From NCBI GenBank assembly GCA_038124905.1, contig JAYPCW010000001.1, forward strand, positions 1 to 46,970: DNA of 46,970 nt, read 5' to 3'. Positions 1 through 8,102 of this stretch are shown in pieces. The translations under genes and the position numbers were made by a program. Positions within the stretch are counted from its first letter, which is position 1. Each line of letters starts with the position of its first letter. This DNA is from ATZT02 sp038124905. Its GTDB lineage: Bacteria; Actinomycetota; Actinomycetes; S36-B12; UBA5976. Below the pieces are notes generated by a model. The model saw only the letters and a program-made list of their open reading frames with translations. It searched no databases and had not been told where the DNA came from.

Positions 1-66
1 ATTAATGAAATTGGCCCTAATTTTCTCGAAAAACCTAGTGAGTTAAAAATATTAAACCCGCTCTAA
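1..66 (+). CDS. C-terminal fragment of an unidentified protein (partial)
   Basis: Frame 1 is open from the first base and ends in TAA at 64-66, giving the tail INEIGPNFLEKPSELKILNPL. The start lies outside the window. The stop overlaps the ribokinase stop on the other strand by four bases, the same 3' overlap style as other convergent pairs here, which makes it plausible as a real gene end. Twenty-one codons are too few to name a family, and chance openness cannot be excluded. Confidence 0.4.
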   Translation: MNEIGPNFLEKPSELKILNPL

Positions 67-986
67 AAATTCATTATCGAGTCAGTCACTTCATCTTTAG
101 TTGGAAAACTTGTTTGGGTCCCTTTAGCCTGCACGCTAATTGAGGCTATCTCAACTGCCCGACTTGCTGCAGATTTAAGATCCAAACCATTCGCTAAAAA
201 ATGCGCTAATGAGCCTACAAAGCAATCTCCCGCGCCTACGGTATCTACAACATTAACCTTCGGAGCTGGAATGTGAAAACTTTCATTGGCATCAACGATC
301 AGACAACCGCGCTCTCCGAGAGTGATGATTACCGTCTTTACGCCTCTTGCTAACAAAACTTTTGCCTGCTGTTGGGCGTTTTCGAGTGAGTCGGTTTTCC
401 CGTGGGTGAGTATCTCAGTTTCAGTTTCATTCGGACAAAAAACATCCACTAATTTATAAATCTCTTTTGGTAGCTTATTTGTCGCTGGGGCAGGGTTCAA
501 AATAGTTTTTACCCCATGCGCTTTCGCTATTTCCAGAGCAGTTTGGGTCAAGGTAAGATCTATTTCTAATTGACACAATAAATATTTTGCTTTTTTGATT
601 TCTTCTGTTGCCGCTACAATCTCAGCTTTCGTTAAATAGTTATTAGCCCCGCTTACTATTATTACTGAGTTTTCACCCTGATCGGTCACGGTTATCGGTG
701 CTACCCCACTTAATGCTTTATCGGTAAAATATAAATGATCCAAGTTCACATTAAATTTTTTTAAATTCTCAACTGTACCCTTGCCAAAAAAATCCTCGCC
801 TAATTTTGAAATTAACTTAACTTTAGAGCCTAATTTGGCAGCCATCACCGCCTGATTTGCGCCCTTGCCGCCATAACCCATTTGAAACTCATGACCATGA
901 AGCGTCTCACCATTGTTAACAAACCGCGGAACATAACTGATCAAATCAAACATGCAAGCGCCGACTACAACAATCTCGCTCGCCAT
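63..986 (-). CDS. rbsK: Ribokinase-like PfkB family sugar kinase
   Basis: This cytoplasmic kinase should phosphorylate ribose or a similar free sugar with ATP. The 307-residue length fits ribokinase. The N-terminal PfkB signature GYGGKGANQAVMAAKLG is at about residues 37-53, and the C-terminal ATP-site/catalytic motif DTVGAGDCFVG, with the catalytic Asp, is near 250-260. It is the last gene of the minus-strand sugar cluster, two bases after the EthD-domain gene, so it is probably co-transcribed with it. Substrate is not certain: PfkB kinases in such clusters can act on other pentoses, deoxyribose or sugar acids. The PfkB kinase call is firm and the ribose assignment moderate. Confidence 0.85.
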   Translation of the reverse strand: MASEIVVVGACMFDLISYVPRFVNNGETLHGHEFQMGYGGKGANQAVMAAKLGSKVKLISKLGEDFFGKGTVENLKKFNVNLDHLYFTDKALSGVAPITVTDQGENSVIIVSGANNYLTKAEIVAATEEIKKAKYLLCQLEIDLTLTQTALEIAKAHGVKTILNPAPATNKLPKEIYKLVDVFCPNETETEILTHGKTDSLENAQQQAKVLLARGVKTVIITLGERGCLIVDANESFHIPAPKVNVVDTVGAGDCFVGSLAHFLANGLDLKSAASRAVEIASISVQAKGTQTSFPTKDEVTDSIMNF

Positions 987-988
987 TG

Positions 989-1327
989 TTAAGCCTTAGG
1001 CTTTGCGATGAATTCTTCGGTAAATATATGAGTGCGAATAATGGTAAAAGAGTCAGCATCTGCCCCAGCGATTTCCGCTTCTCTAGAAGCAAAATCCTCT
1101 TGCATTTCTTCAAGAGAATCCCAGTAAAGCTCGGCTGTGCCGTCATAAGGTAATTCGCCATCTTCTTGCTGAAAATCCTCAATGCGAACATTGATGACAT
1201 ATCCCTTTAGATTGGGAAATTTCAAGGTGAACAGTGCATGTTCATCAACCCAACGCTTCTTAAATTCATCTCTAGACATACCTGGCTTAGCTTTTAACAA
1301 AGCAATTAACTTAACCGGTTTAGCCAC
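989..1327 (-). CDS. EthD-domain (dimeric alpha/beta barrel) protein
   Basis: A 112-residue cytoplasmic protein of the EthD/ferredoxin-like dimeric barrel type. The start has the usual pattern of a first beta strand (VKLIALLKAKPGM), followed by SRDEFKKRWVDEHALF, where the conserved W..EH region of EthD proteins lies. A second half follows with ELYWDSLEEMQEDF. Such proteins occur next to sugar and aromatic catabolic genes; some act as small isomerases or lactone-handling enzymes, but none can be assigned here. It sits between the phosphotriesterase-family gene and ribokinase, two bases from the latter. Confidence 0.7.
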   Translation of the reverse strand: MAKPVKLIALLKAKPGMSRDEFKKRWVDEHALFTLKFPNLKGYVINVRIEDFQQEDGELPYDGTAELYWDSLEEMQEDFASREAEIAGADADSFTIIRTHIFTEEFIAKPKA

Positions 1328-1370
1328 TTATTCCTCCCCATATTGATCTTCCTATCTAAACATTAGATGC

Positions 1371-2080
1371 TCAAGGGGTAAAGGCCAACCAAGTGGCAGG
1401 GTTCTCGTTGAGAATCTGCCCTATCTGTGACTCGCTAGTGACCGCTTGAAGCTTTGGCAGATACACCTCGTTAAGAAATCTAAGGCCGGGCTTGCCGCCA
1501 TAAGCCTCATAGCGGGTACGTCGAGCTAGATCCCCACCGAAAAGAATTTGTCCACAAAAGCCAGCATCTACTAATTCTGCAAATAGCTTCAAATTTCCTA
1601 GTTCTGCAATTTCGTTTAGTCTCGCAGCGCGATCAAACCCTAAGTACACTCCGCGGGCTAATAAGTTTTTTAGCTCATTTGGGTCAACTTTTGCATCTGC
1701 GTGTGCCAAGCAAACTCTACTTANNNNNNNNNNNNNNNNNNNNNNNNNNNNNNNNNNNNNNNNNNNNNNNNNNNNNNNNNNNNNNNNNNNNNNNNNNNNN
1801 NNNNNNNNNNNNNNNNNNNNNNNTGAACGATATTTAAACCAGTCGACTGAGCAATTTTGGCAACCAAATCCGGTCGCCTACCTAACCCATAGGGGGTAGC
1901 TTCCAGATAGCCATTAAATCCAGATTCTCTTAGCTCTCGGAATTCTTTTTGACTCTTTTCGAAATCATCCAGATCTTCATTTGGCAATAACGGGGTGCAC
2001 TGGAAAGCATGCTCGTGATAGTTAAAATTACCCAACTCTTCAGGTTTAATGTCTCTTAAAATCGTTCTAATTATTTTCAT
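1371..2080 (-). CDS. Phosphotriesterase-family metal hydrolase/lactonase, cut by an assembly gap
   Basis: Two in-frame pieces flank a run of 100 N. The N-terminal piece starts at ATG 2080 and has the metal-binding HEH (NYHEHAF) near residue 22 and the family pattern GFNGYLEATPYGLGRRPD. The C-terminal piece stays open into the gap and reads SRVCLAHADAKVDPNELK, supplying a further metal His, then LARGVYLGFDRAARL and the metal Asp in ILFGGDLARR. Family members are about 310-330 residues; about 200 are present, so about 115 residues, with the bridging Lys and one His, are in the gap. The start overlaps the AroE-like stop by one base (TAATG). Family members here are often sugar lactonases; the substrate is unknown. 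Confidence 0.75.
1724..1823. other. Assembly gap of exactly 100 N
   Basis: Exactly 100 undetermined bases. The flanking gene needs roughly 340-350 bases here to reach normal family length, so 100 looks like a placeholder for a gap of unknown size. Coordinates downstream may therefore be shifted relative to the real chromosome. Confidence 0.98.
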
Positions 2081-2979
2081 TAGCGATATTTTTCAGCTAT
2101 TTTTGCTAATTCTTCTACTTGTGTGGGGCTAATAGTTAAATCAAATACTTCCGAGATGACTTGAGTCCAGCCGTGAATAAAGTATCTCCAACCGTCGAAA
2201 ACTTGAAGTTTATGGCTTTCTGCTTGCTCAGTTGCTTGGTGAAAAAATTCTAAACTTCCACGATAATTAAGTTCCCATATAGTGCTCTGTGGAGGAAATT
2301 CAACTTCTGCTGGTACTGGTGTTCCAGGAATATCCTTACCCATACCTGTGGCATTAATAATCAAACTTTCAGGGCTCAAAGAATTAAAAGCTTTGACAAC
2401 TTCAGGCAATGAATAAGTCGATAGATTTAATTTTTCTGTTGGGTACTTATCGCTTATTACTTTATTCAAATGCGCTAATTTTGCTTGATTTACTCCAAAG
2501 AATGTCATCTTGCTAGGTTGATCTTTTCGACTGGCTAGATACCAGCCAATTGCCGTGGCTGCCCCACCATCGCCAAAGCACAAAACCTCAGCCCCAGAGG
2601 AAAAATGATTTGCAGGTAAAAATTCCTCAAGACTCAAACCAGCAGTAATGGGATCTTTTGCCGATCCAAACAGTCGCCCGTTTCGCACCTTAACCGCAGA
2701 TACTTCACCACAGAGCGAAGCAAAGTCATCAAAACTTTCAAATAAATCAAAACCTGAATGGTAGACAGCTAGTTTGTGGGTGGTAACCAATGCACCTTGG
2801 CAGTCTTCTTTGTCTCTTAGGGTGAAGAGCGCCTGCCTTAATTGTTCTTGGCTTGGATTGATTGGTACATCAATTCCAAAAATTTCTGCATCTAGCCCTA
2901 AAGCATCGCCCCAGCGAGGAAACACTCTCATTATTGAACTATTAGCCGTACTAACTCCGATAAATCCAATACTTTTCAT
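2080..2979 (-). CDS. Shikimate dehydrogenase-like (AroE superfamily) oxidoreductase
   Basis: A 299-residue protein with the AroE two-domain layout. The N-terminal substrate domain carries the catalytic-type Lys in ALVTTHKLAVYHSGF (about residue 88). An NADP-binding domain follows, with GDGGAATAIGWYLASR (about 136-151), and the late IINATGMGK is the usual loop after the nucleotide fold. The shikimate-site block GxxNTDGxG is replaced by LFGSAKDPITAG, keeping the Asp but losing the Asn-Thr. That change and the sugar-cluster location argue against biosynthetic shikimate dehydrogenase and for a sugar- or sugar-acid-related dehydrogenase. It overlaps the neighbouring dehydrogenase by an ATGA junction. 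Confidence 0.75.
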   Translation of the reverse strand: MKSIGFIGVSTANSSIMRVFPRWGDALGLDAEIFGIDVPINPSQEQLRQALFTLRDKEDCQGALVTTHKLAVYHSGFDLFESFDDFASLCGEVSAVKVRNGRLFGSAKDPITAGLSLEEFLPANHFSSGAEVLCFGDGGAATAIGWYLASRKDQPSKMTFFGVNQAKLAHLNKVISDKYPTEKLNLSTYSLPEVVKAFNSLSPESLIINATGMGKDIPGTPVPAEVEFPPQSTIWELNYRGSLEFFHQATEQAESHKLQVFDGWRYFIHGWTQVISEVFDLTISPTQVEELAKIAEKYR

Positions 2980-3920
2980 AAAACAGGATTCACCGCCGGC
3001 TCACCGGATAACACCCGCAAAATATTTGCGACTGCCATCTCGCTCATTTTATCTATTGCTTCATCTGTCTGGGCAGCGATGTGAGCGGTTATTAAAACTT
3101 TTTCACGTAAGTTGTCTCGTAGTAGCGGGCTATTGAGCTCATCTTGCAATGCGTCCGCTGCATAAAAATTTAATTTTCCTAAATCAAGCGCATCCGCCAA
3201 AGCTTTTTCGTCAACCAAGTCAGCTCTAGCTGTATTTATTATTACTTGATTACTCAAGCATGTAGAAAGCCATGGTGCATCAATAATTTTTTGTCCACCC
3301 GGCGCCTGCAAAAGTACAAATTTACAATTATTTTTTATCTCTTCTAATTCAACTTTTGTAGCCCCGAACTTAGAAATTTCATGCGAATTTATATAGGGGT
3401 CACTCACAGAGACTTTGGCACCCAAAGAAACTAATTTTTCTGTGACCAAGCGTCCAATTTTTCCAAATCCAATTACCCCCACATGACTCCCGCTAATTTG
3501 CGAGCCTCTCACTACTTGCCAATTGTTTTTTAAAACTTTTTGAAAACTTGAGTGCACATGCCTAGCGCTCGATAAAAGCAATGCCAAGGAGTGTTCGGCA
3601 ACCGCGAGTGAATTGGCACCAGGGGTATTGGTTACCGCAATCCCCCGAGCCTTTGCTGAGGCAAGATCTACCGCGTCGATGCCTACACCATAACGAGCAA
3701 TTATTTTTAAATTCTTTGCCTCAGAAAGATGCGCTTCGGTTATTTCCGCTACTCCAGCAATCCAAGCTACTGCCACAGCCAAATCTTTTTTTAACTTATC
3801 AAGCTCATGTGAAAAATCGCCAACTACGACCCGGTATCCAGCTGCAGCCAATTCATTTTTGAAGTCTTTTTTACCTGAAGAAAAGGAACGACTAGTTACC
3901 AAAATGGTGAGATTGCTCAA
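2976..3920 (-). CDS. D-2-hydroxyacid dehydrogenase, phosphoglycerate-dehydrogenase-like
   Basis: A 314-residue NAD-dependent 2-hydroxyacid dehydrogenase. It shows the Rossmann motif GVIGFGKIG (about 143-151), the catalytic Arg in NTARADLVDE, an acidic residue in ADALQDELNSPLL and the catalytic His in ITAHIAAQT. There is no C-terminal ACT domain, so this is not the biosynthetic SerA found at 40710-42296. The start is TTG at 3918-3920, overlapping the FGGY kinase stop (TTGA); the nearest upstream ATG is out of frame, so translational coupling is likely. Probable role: reduction or oxidation of a 2-keto/2-hydroxy acid derived from the cluster's sugar. Substrate unknown. Confidence 0.8.
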   Translation of the reverse strand: MSNLTILVTSRSFSSGKKDFKNELAAAGYRVVVGDFSHELDKLKKDLAVAVAWIAGVAEITEAHLSEAKNLKIIARYGVGIDAVDLASAKARGIAVTNTPGANSLAVAEHSLALLLSSARHVHSSFQKVLKNNWQVVRGSQISGSHVGVIGFGKIGRLVTEKLVSLGAKVSVSDPYINSHEISKFGATKVELEEIKNNCKFVLLQAPGGQKIIDAPWLSTCLSNQVIINTARADLVDEKALADALDLGKLNFYAADALQDELNSPLLRDNLREKVLITAHIAAQTDEAIDKMSEMAVANILRVLSGEPAVNPVL

Positions 3921-5416
3921 GTTCTACCCATTCGAGTTGCAAACCAGTCTTCTTGAAATCGATATGAATCTAGAAAAATCTCATGAGCCTCCAAGTAGCG
4001 CTCATGACTTTCACGACTTGGCAAAAATTCACGTTTGATTGAGGATAAGTTTGAAGAATCTTCAAACTTCGCTTTGCCAAGCCCAACTAGAGTCGTTACT
4101 GCAGCACCTAAACTATTTGCTTCTTCGACGATTGAACGTTGTCTAACTGGTATACCCCAGACGTCTGAGAAAATTTGCATCCAAAGCGCGCTCTCGGCAC
4201 CTCCGCCAATCACGTCCACTGAGCTAATGCCTCGATTATTTTCGCTAAAGGCTTGAATACAAGTTTTTAGATTAAAAGCAACTCCTTCTAAAACTGCCTT
4301 TACTAAGTTTCCTCTTGAATGATGACGTTCAATGCCAGCAAAAACTCCGGCAGCTTTTGGGTTCCAATAAGGTGACCGCTCACCCAATATGTGCGGCAAG
4401 AAATACAAGCCGTCAAAAGCACCGGGCAAAGATTCAGCTTCAGCTAGTAACACGTTAAAGCGATCGTGACCACTATTTGGTAAAAGTAGATCTGCAACCC
4501 AATGCAAACTAGCTCCACCAGCTTGCATGGTCGCGGTAGGAACGAATTTACCTTCAACCACGTGGTTAAACGTCATCGTGCGCATCTTTGGATCGTGCAG
4601 TGGTTTGTCGGCAGATAATGAGATCCAAGAAGATGAGCCCATGCAGGCATAAGCGCCATCCATCTCGTGAATAATTCCCGCACCAGTGGCTGCCATTGGT
4701 CCATCTCCACCACCGACTATCACTGGGATGCCAGATAACAGGCCCAAATGACTGGCCGCGTCATTAGTTAACTCACCCAAAATTTGCGTTGAGGGAACTA
4801 CTTCAGGAAACAGCGCCGGATTTAGCTCAGCCGCTTGCAGAATTCGCTCAGACCAGCTTCCCTTTATTTGATCAAATGCGTTTGTGCTTGATGCATCTGA
4901 AAAATCAGTGACCAATTTGCCGGTTAATTTTGCATTCACAAAATCTTTAGCGTTGCAAATATATTTAGTTTTATTAAAGATTTCTTTTTGATTCTCTCTA
5001 ACCCACATTGCTTTAGTGAGAGAATAAGTGGGATTGAGCTGATGACCGATTTCTTGATAGGCAGATTCCATACCTAATTTTTCGATTAATTGCTGAGTTT
5101 GTTTAGTGCTGCGATGATCAGCCCAAATAACAGCTGTTCGAGTCGGGTCAAAATTTTCGTCCAACAGCACCGCACCCATCATCTGACCTGAAATTCCTAA
5201 ACCAGATATATCTTTTGGATTTGCTCCAGATTCGCTTAAGAGTTTTTTTGTGGCGGCACCAACTGCTTGCCACCAATCCTGAGGGTTTTGTTCAGCAACA
5301 CCGCCTGAGGCAAAATGCACGGGATAATCAACAGTGCAGTGTCTAATAATTTTTCCGCTATCATCATGTAAAGAAGCTTTGTTACCGGTTGTGCCTAAGT
5401 CATGAGCAATGATCAT
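3917..5416 (-). CDS. FGGY-family carbohydrate kinase (xylulokinase-like)
   Basis: A 499-residue kinase of the FGGY family, which phosphorylates ketoses or polyols. The N-terminal phosphate-binding motif AHDLGTTGNKASLHD is at residues 4-18, the catalytic Asp lies in VIWADHRST, and the second-domain motif GGGDGPMAATGAGI is near 258. The reading frame is open farther upstream, but the ATG at 5414-5416 begins the conserved domain and overlaps the cupin gene stop as ATGA, so that start was chosen. Together with the epimerase (8103) and polyol-type dehydrogenase (8969) it could phosphorylate the ketose formed. Xylulokinase is a best guess; ribulose, erythrulose or related substrates are possible. 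Confidence 0.85.
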   Translation of the reverse strand: MIIAHDLGTTGNKASLHDDSGKIIRHCTVDYPVHFASGGVAEQNPQDWWQAVGAATKKLLSESGANPKDISGLGISGQMMGAVLLDENFDPTRTAVIWADHRSTKQTQQLIEKLGMESAYQEIGHQLNPTYSLTKAMWVRENQKEIFNKTKYICNAKDFVNAKLTGKLVTDFSDASSTNAFDQIKGSWSERILQAAELNPALFPEVVPSTQILGELTNDAASHLGLLSGIPVIVGGGDGPMAATGAGIIHEMDGAYACMGSSSWISLSADKPLHDPKMRTMTFNHVVEGKFVPTATMQAGGASLHWVADLLLPNSGHDRFNVLLAEAESLPGAFDGLYFLPHILGERSPYWNPKAAGVFAGIERHHSRGNLVKAVLEGVAFNLKTCIQAFSENNRGISSVDVIGGGAESALWMQIFSDVWGIPVRQRSIVEEANSLGAAVTTLVGLGKAKFEDSSNLSSIKREFLPSRESHERYLEAHEIFLDSYRFQEDWFATRMGRT

Positions 5417-5991
5417 GTTAAATTGAAATCTTTCAACTTTAATTCTCCTTGCTCTAAATAAGCCCTTAGACCCATCCCGTGCTTTACAACCCATTGATAA
5501 TCATGCCCTGCACTACCGGGATACACAGCTAGAAATTTGTAATCTTTAGTTCCAGTATTTATTGATCGATGCGCCCAACCCGGCGGGATGTAAGCAATTT
5601 TTCCAACCTGAACTTCTACCCAAGAGGTATTGATTCCATCAAACATAATCACTCCACCTTCACCTGCTAATCCAAAATAAATCTCTCCTTGTGGGTCTGG
5701 ATGTTGGTGCCCCTTTGTCATAAAAAGTTCTCCGGCGACGCTTCCAGGTTTGATTGTGGTGATTGATTGCGGTAATTCTCGTGACGTCTCAGGAACTACA
5801 GAGGAAACTACTCGATAAATTTCTGGATTTCCATTTGCGATAAGTACTGCAAGGGAGCTTTCATTTTTGAAGCAACCCTGTAAATCGGCAGCTCGCCTCA
5901 CCAGGGTAGGACCGGTAGGACTCAATGACCCAGATTCAATATCAAATGAAATCTGTACTGGTTCTAAAGGTGGAGTTCGATATTGACTCAT
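5413..5991 (-). CDS. Cupin-type phosphoglucose isomerase-like protein
   Basis: A 192-residue single-domain cupin matching the archaeal-type glucose-6-phosphate isomerase family. The first metal motif reads TKGHQHPDPQGEIYFGLAGEG (the G-x-H-x-H-x-E arrangement), and the second half contains VGKIAYIPPGWAHRSINTG with the last metal His. In the family a bound divalent metal supports aldose-ketose isomerisation of a sugar phosphate. It is first in the operon with the FGGY kinase and directly follows a palindromic operator at 6013-6028. It may isomerise the cluster's own sugar or sugar phosphate instead of glucose-6-phosphate. Confidence 0.75.
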   Translation of the reverse strand: MSQYRTPPLEPVQISFDIESGSLSPTGPTLVRRAADLQGCFKNESSLAVLIANGNPEIYRVVSSVVPETSRELPQSITTIKPGSVAGELFMTKGHQHPDPQGEIYFGLAGEGGVIMFDGINTSWVEVQVGKIAYIPPGWAHRSINTGTKDYKFLAVYPGSAGHDYQWVVKHGMGLRAYLEQGELKLKDFNLT

Positions 5992-6012
5992 GCAGACTTG
6001 GTACCTCTGGCT

Positions 6013-6028
6013 AGTTGTAATTACAACT
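6013..6028. promoter_or_regulatory. Perfect 16-bp palindrome, probable GntR/HutC operator
   Basis: AGTTGTAATTACAACT is a perfect palindrome in the 29-base spacer between the GntR gene stop and the cupin gene start. Its form, an AT core with GT...AC ends, is typical of HutC-subfamily operators. A 12/14 match (GCTGTAATGACAAC) lies before the binding-protein gene at 7973-7986. The neighbouring regulator at 6021-6827 is the obvious candidate to bind both. Confidence 0.6.
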
Positions 6029-6827
6029 TATCAAGTAACTCAGGCACCACCATGGTAGGCCAACCCGGTCCATTTTGATTTTTATGCACCACAACTTCAA
6101 ACTGACTCCTGTCGCCACGATGAATAGCTACGAATCTCTCGATCGGACGATCCTCAGTATCAAAAGCAACACTACGCAAAACTAACACTGGTGCGCCCAC
6201 TTTTATTTCGAGCGCGCTAGCCATAGCTTCACTGGCAATTCTGGCTTCGAGAGACCTTCGCGTAAGCTGCAACTTAATTCCATGTTTTTCTTCCAGGATC
6301 TCGTATACCGATGCCCGAGTTAAATTCTCACTTAGGAGTCTTTCACCAACATCCAAACGTAAATAACTCGTCACCCAAGCCCAAGGTCTGTCTTCAGAAT
6401 ACCTAATTCTTTCTAATTTAATCACTGGTTCATCAGGCTCAATTTCTAAATCTTTAGCTACTGAAATATTTGCGGGAACTGCCTCCAGCTGTAAAACCTT
6501 GCTCACAATTGCCGAGCCTCTGCTTTGGGCATCTTGAAATAACCCATATAAATTTGGTGCCAAATGTTCGGTAGTTTTGGGACTAGCAACATAAGTTCCT
6601 TTTCCCTTAATTCGCTCTAACACCCCTTCAAATTCTAATTCACTCAAGGCTTGGCGTACTACGGTGCGAGAAACACTAAAATTTTTACATAATTCAAAAT
6701 CACCAGGTAATCTGTCACCAGGCTTAAGACCATTTTCATTTATTTGCCTGAGTATAATTTGTTTTAGTTGGTGATAGAGCGGAAAAGCACCATTCCGTAT
6801 TAGATTACTACTAGAAGCATTTTTCAT
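6021..6827 (-). CDS. GntR-family transcriptional regulator, HutC/UTRA type
   Basis: A 268-residue DNA-binding regulator. The N-terminal winged helix-turn-helix runs from PLYHQLKQIILRQI through LKPGDRLPGDFEL, NFSVSRTVVRQALSELE and ERIKGKGTYVA (about residues 18-85). The remaining 180 residues form a UTRA effector domain that normally binds a sugar phosphate or sugar acid. The frame is open to a TTG at 6852-6854, but that codon sits in a 13-bp hairpin stem, so the ATG at 6825-6827 is preferred; neither has a clear ribosome site. It lies between the binding-protein gene and the cupin/kinase operon, with candidate operators in front of both. Confidence 0.85.
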   Translation of the reverse strand: MKNASSSNLIRNGAFPLYHQLKQIILRQINENGLKPGDRLPGDFELCKNFSVSRTVVRQALSELEFEGVLERIKGKGTYVASPKTTEHLAPNLYGLFQDAQSRGSAIVSKVLQLEAVPANISVAKDLEIEPDEPVIKLERIRYSEDRPWAWVTSYLRLDVGERLLSENLTRASVYEILEEKHGIKLQLTRRSLEARIASEAMASALEIKVGAPVLVLRSVAFDTEDRPIERFVAIHRGDRSQFEVVVHKNQNGPGWPTMVVPELLDKL

Positions 6828-6851
6828 ATTTATCAAATTTGAGTTTATACA

Positions 6852-6884
6852 CAAGGGGTGCAGCCCTTACAGCTGCACCCCTTG
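6852..6884 (-). terminator. Intercistronic hairpin (13-bp perfect stem) after the binding-protein gene
   Basis: The arms CAAGGGGTGCAGC (6852-6864) and GCTGCACCCCTTG (6872-6884) are perfectly complementary, with a 7-base loop. It lies between the binding-protein stop and the GntR start. No U-run follows on the minus strand, so it may be a weak terminator or an mRNA-stabilising hairpin. Such an element would allow more binding protein than regulator from one transcript. Confidence 0.6.
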
Positions 6885-6920
6885 CTGGAATAATTTAACT
6901 AACTCGCGTTAGCGTAAAAA

Positions 6921-7946
6921 TTATTCGTATAGAACAGCTGCGATCTTTGGATCGTCAATGTTCTCTGCTGTGTAGTAATAGAATCCAGTATCAATAAAGT
7001 TTGATGGAACTTTACCATCGCGAATATATTCAACTAGAGCTTTTACTGTCTCATATCCAATGCCGATTGGGTTTTGAGTTATAGCACCACTCATCAAACC
7101 AGTCTTTACAGCATCAACTTGAGCTGCACCTGAGTCAAAGCCGATTACTGCTAAGTCTCCAGGTTGCTTTCCTAGTTCTTTAAGAGCATTCACAACGCCG
7201 ATGGCTGAGCCTTCGTTGGTTGCATAGAAGCCCTTTAGATCTGGGTTAGCAGCTAAAATAGCTTTGGCAATATCAGCAGATTTTTGATGATCGCCGTCAC
7301 CGTATTGGATGCTAACAATCTCAATGTCTGGATATTCAGCAGCAACTTGGTTTACGAAACCATCGCGACGCTGTACACCGGTGGCATTGGTTTGGCTGTG
7401 GACAACTACACCAACTTTTCCAGCTGAGCCAATCAACTTAGCCATTTCATCTGCGGCTAGTGCTGCTGCAGCTTCACCGTCGGTACGTGCAATACCAAGT
7501 GAAAGAGCTCCTTCACCAAATGAGGCTTCGTCGCCGGCTGCCGCGTCGAACATGTAGACAGGAATACCCATTTCCTTCGCCTTTTCAAGCAATGGAAGTG
7601 GAGCTTCTGGGTCAAGCGATGCATAGCCGATTCCGTCGACACCACGATCAATTGCAGCTTGCAATTGCTCAAGTTGCTTATCAACTTGTGATTCGCTTTC
7701 TGGGCCTTCGAAGGTAATTTCCACACCAAACTCATCTGCTGCATTTTGTGCGCCTAAGCCCACTGCTTGCCAGAACTGATGCTGGAAACCTTTGGAAACC
7801 ATTGCGATTTGTAGGGTTTCACCTGATCCGCTGTCGGATGAACCAGATCCACCCGAGCTGCTGGTTCCGCTACTGCACGCACTCAAAGCGAGCATCAAAG
7901 CAATACCGGATGCCACGAGAACAGAAGATTTTCTTCTTAGTCTCAA
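6921..7946 (-). CDS. Sugar ABC transporter substrate-binding lipoprotein (RbsB-like)
   Basis: A 341-residue secreted lipoprotein of the periplasmic-binding-protein type I (ribose/galactose) class. MRLRRKSS is followed by a hydrophobic stretch and the lipobox LSAC, then a Ser/Gly linker. The mature part begins with LQIAMVSKGFQHQFWQAVGLG and includes DGIGYASLDPEAPLPLLEKA and YATNEGSAIGVVNAL, typical of sugar-binding halves. The chosen start is TTG at 7946, preceded by the strong purine site GGAGAAGGAG at 5-base spacing; the upstream TTG at 7985 has no such site. No permease or ATPase gene occurs anywhere in the window, so it must use components encoded elsewhere. Ligand unknown. Confidence 0.88.
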   Translation of the reverse strand: MRLRRKSSVLVASGIALMLALSACSSGTSSSGGSGSSDSGSGETLQIAMVSKGFQHQFWQAVGLGAQNAADEFGVEITFEGPESESQVDKQLEQLQAAIDRGVDGIGYASLDPEAPLPLLEKAKEMGIPVYMFDAAAGDEASFGEGALSLGIARTDGEAAAALAADEMAKLIGSAGKVGVVVHSQTNATGVQRRDGFVNQVAAEYPDIEIVSIQYGDGDHQKSADIAKAILAANPDLKGFYATNEGSAIGVVNALKELGKQPGDLAVIGFDSGAAQVDAVKTGLMSGAITQNPIGIGYETVKALVEYIRDGKVPSNFIDTGFYYYTAENIDDPKIAAVLYE

Positions 7947-7972
7947 CTTAACTCCTTCTCCTTCAGCAACTT

Positions 7973-7986
7973 GCTGTAATGACAAC
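7973..7986. promoter_or_regulatory. Second candidate operator for the HutC-type regulator
   Basis: GCTGTAATGACAAC matches 12 of 14 bases of the palindrome core GTTGTAATTACAAC found before the cupin gene. It lies 27 bases upstream of the binding-protein start, within the 7947-8102 divergent promoter region shared with the epimerase gene. The rest of that region holds an interrupted repeat ACCCT...AGGGT (7986-8005) and no clear promoter consensus. Confidence 0.45.
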
Positions 7987-8102
7987 CCTATAACTCTGCA
8001 GGGTAGACATGGCTATAGTTAACTAAAATCGTTACCGTCTTGTTAGATTTGTCCGATCCATTGAGACGGATGTTGCGTATGAGCCTGGAAGGTGAGACTT
8101 AA

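Noticed and set aside
946..1200. 84-codon frame overlapping the EthD-domain and ribokinase genes
   Set aside because: It overlaps two supported genes in another frame and shows no domain or ribosome site.
6852..6854. TTG start for the HutC-type regulator
   Set aside because: It lies in the stem of a 13-bp hairpin and lacks a ribosome site; ATG 6827 directly precedes the conserved DNA-binding domain.
7309..7951. Several overlapping open frames opposite or within the sugar-binding-protein gene
   Set aside because: They are shadows of a well-supported lipoprotein gene; their residues have no motifs.
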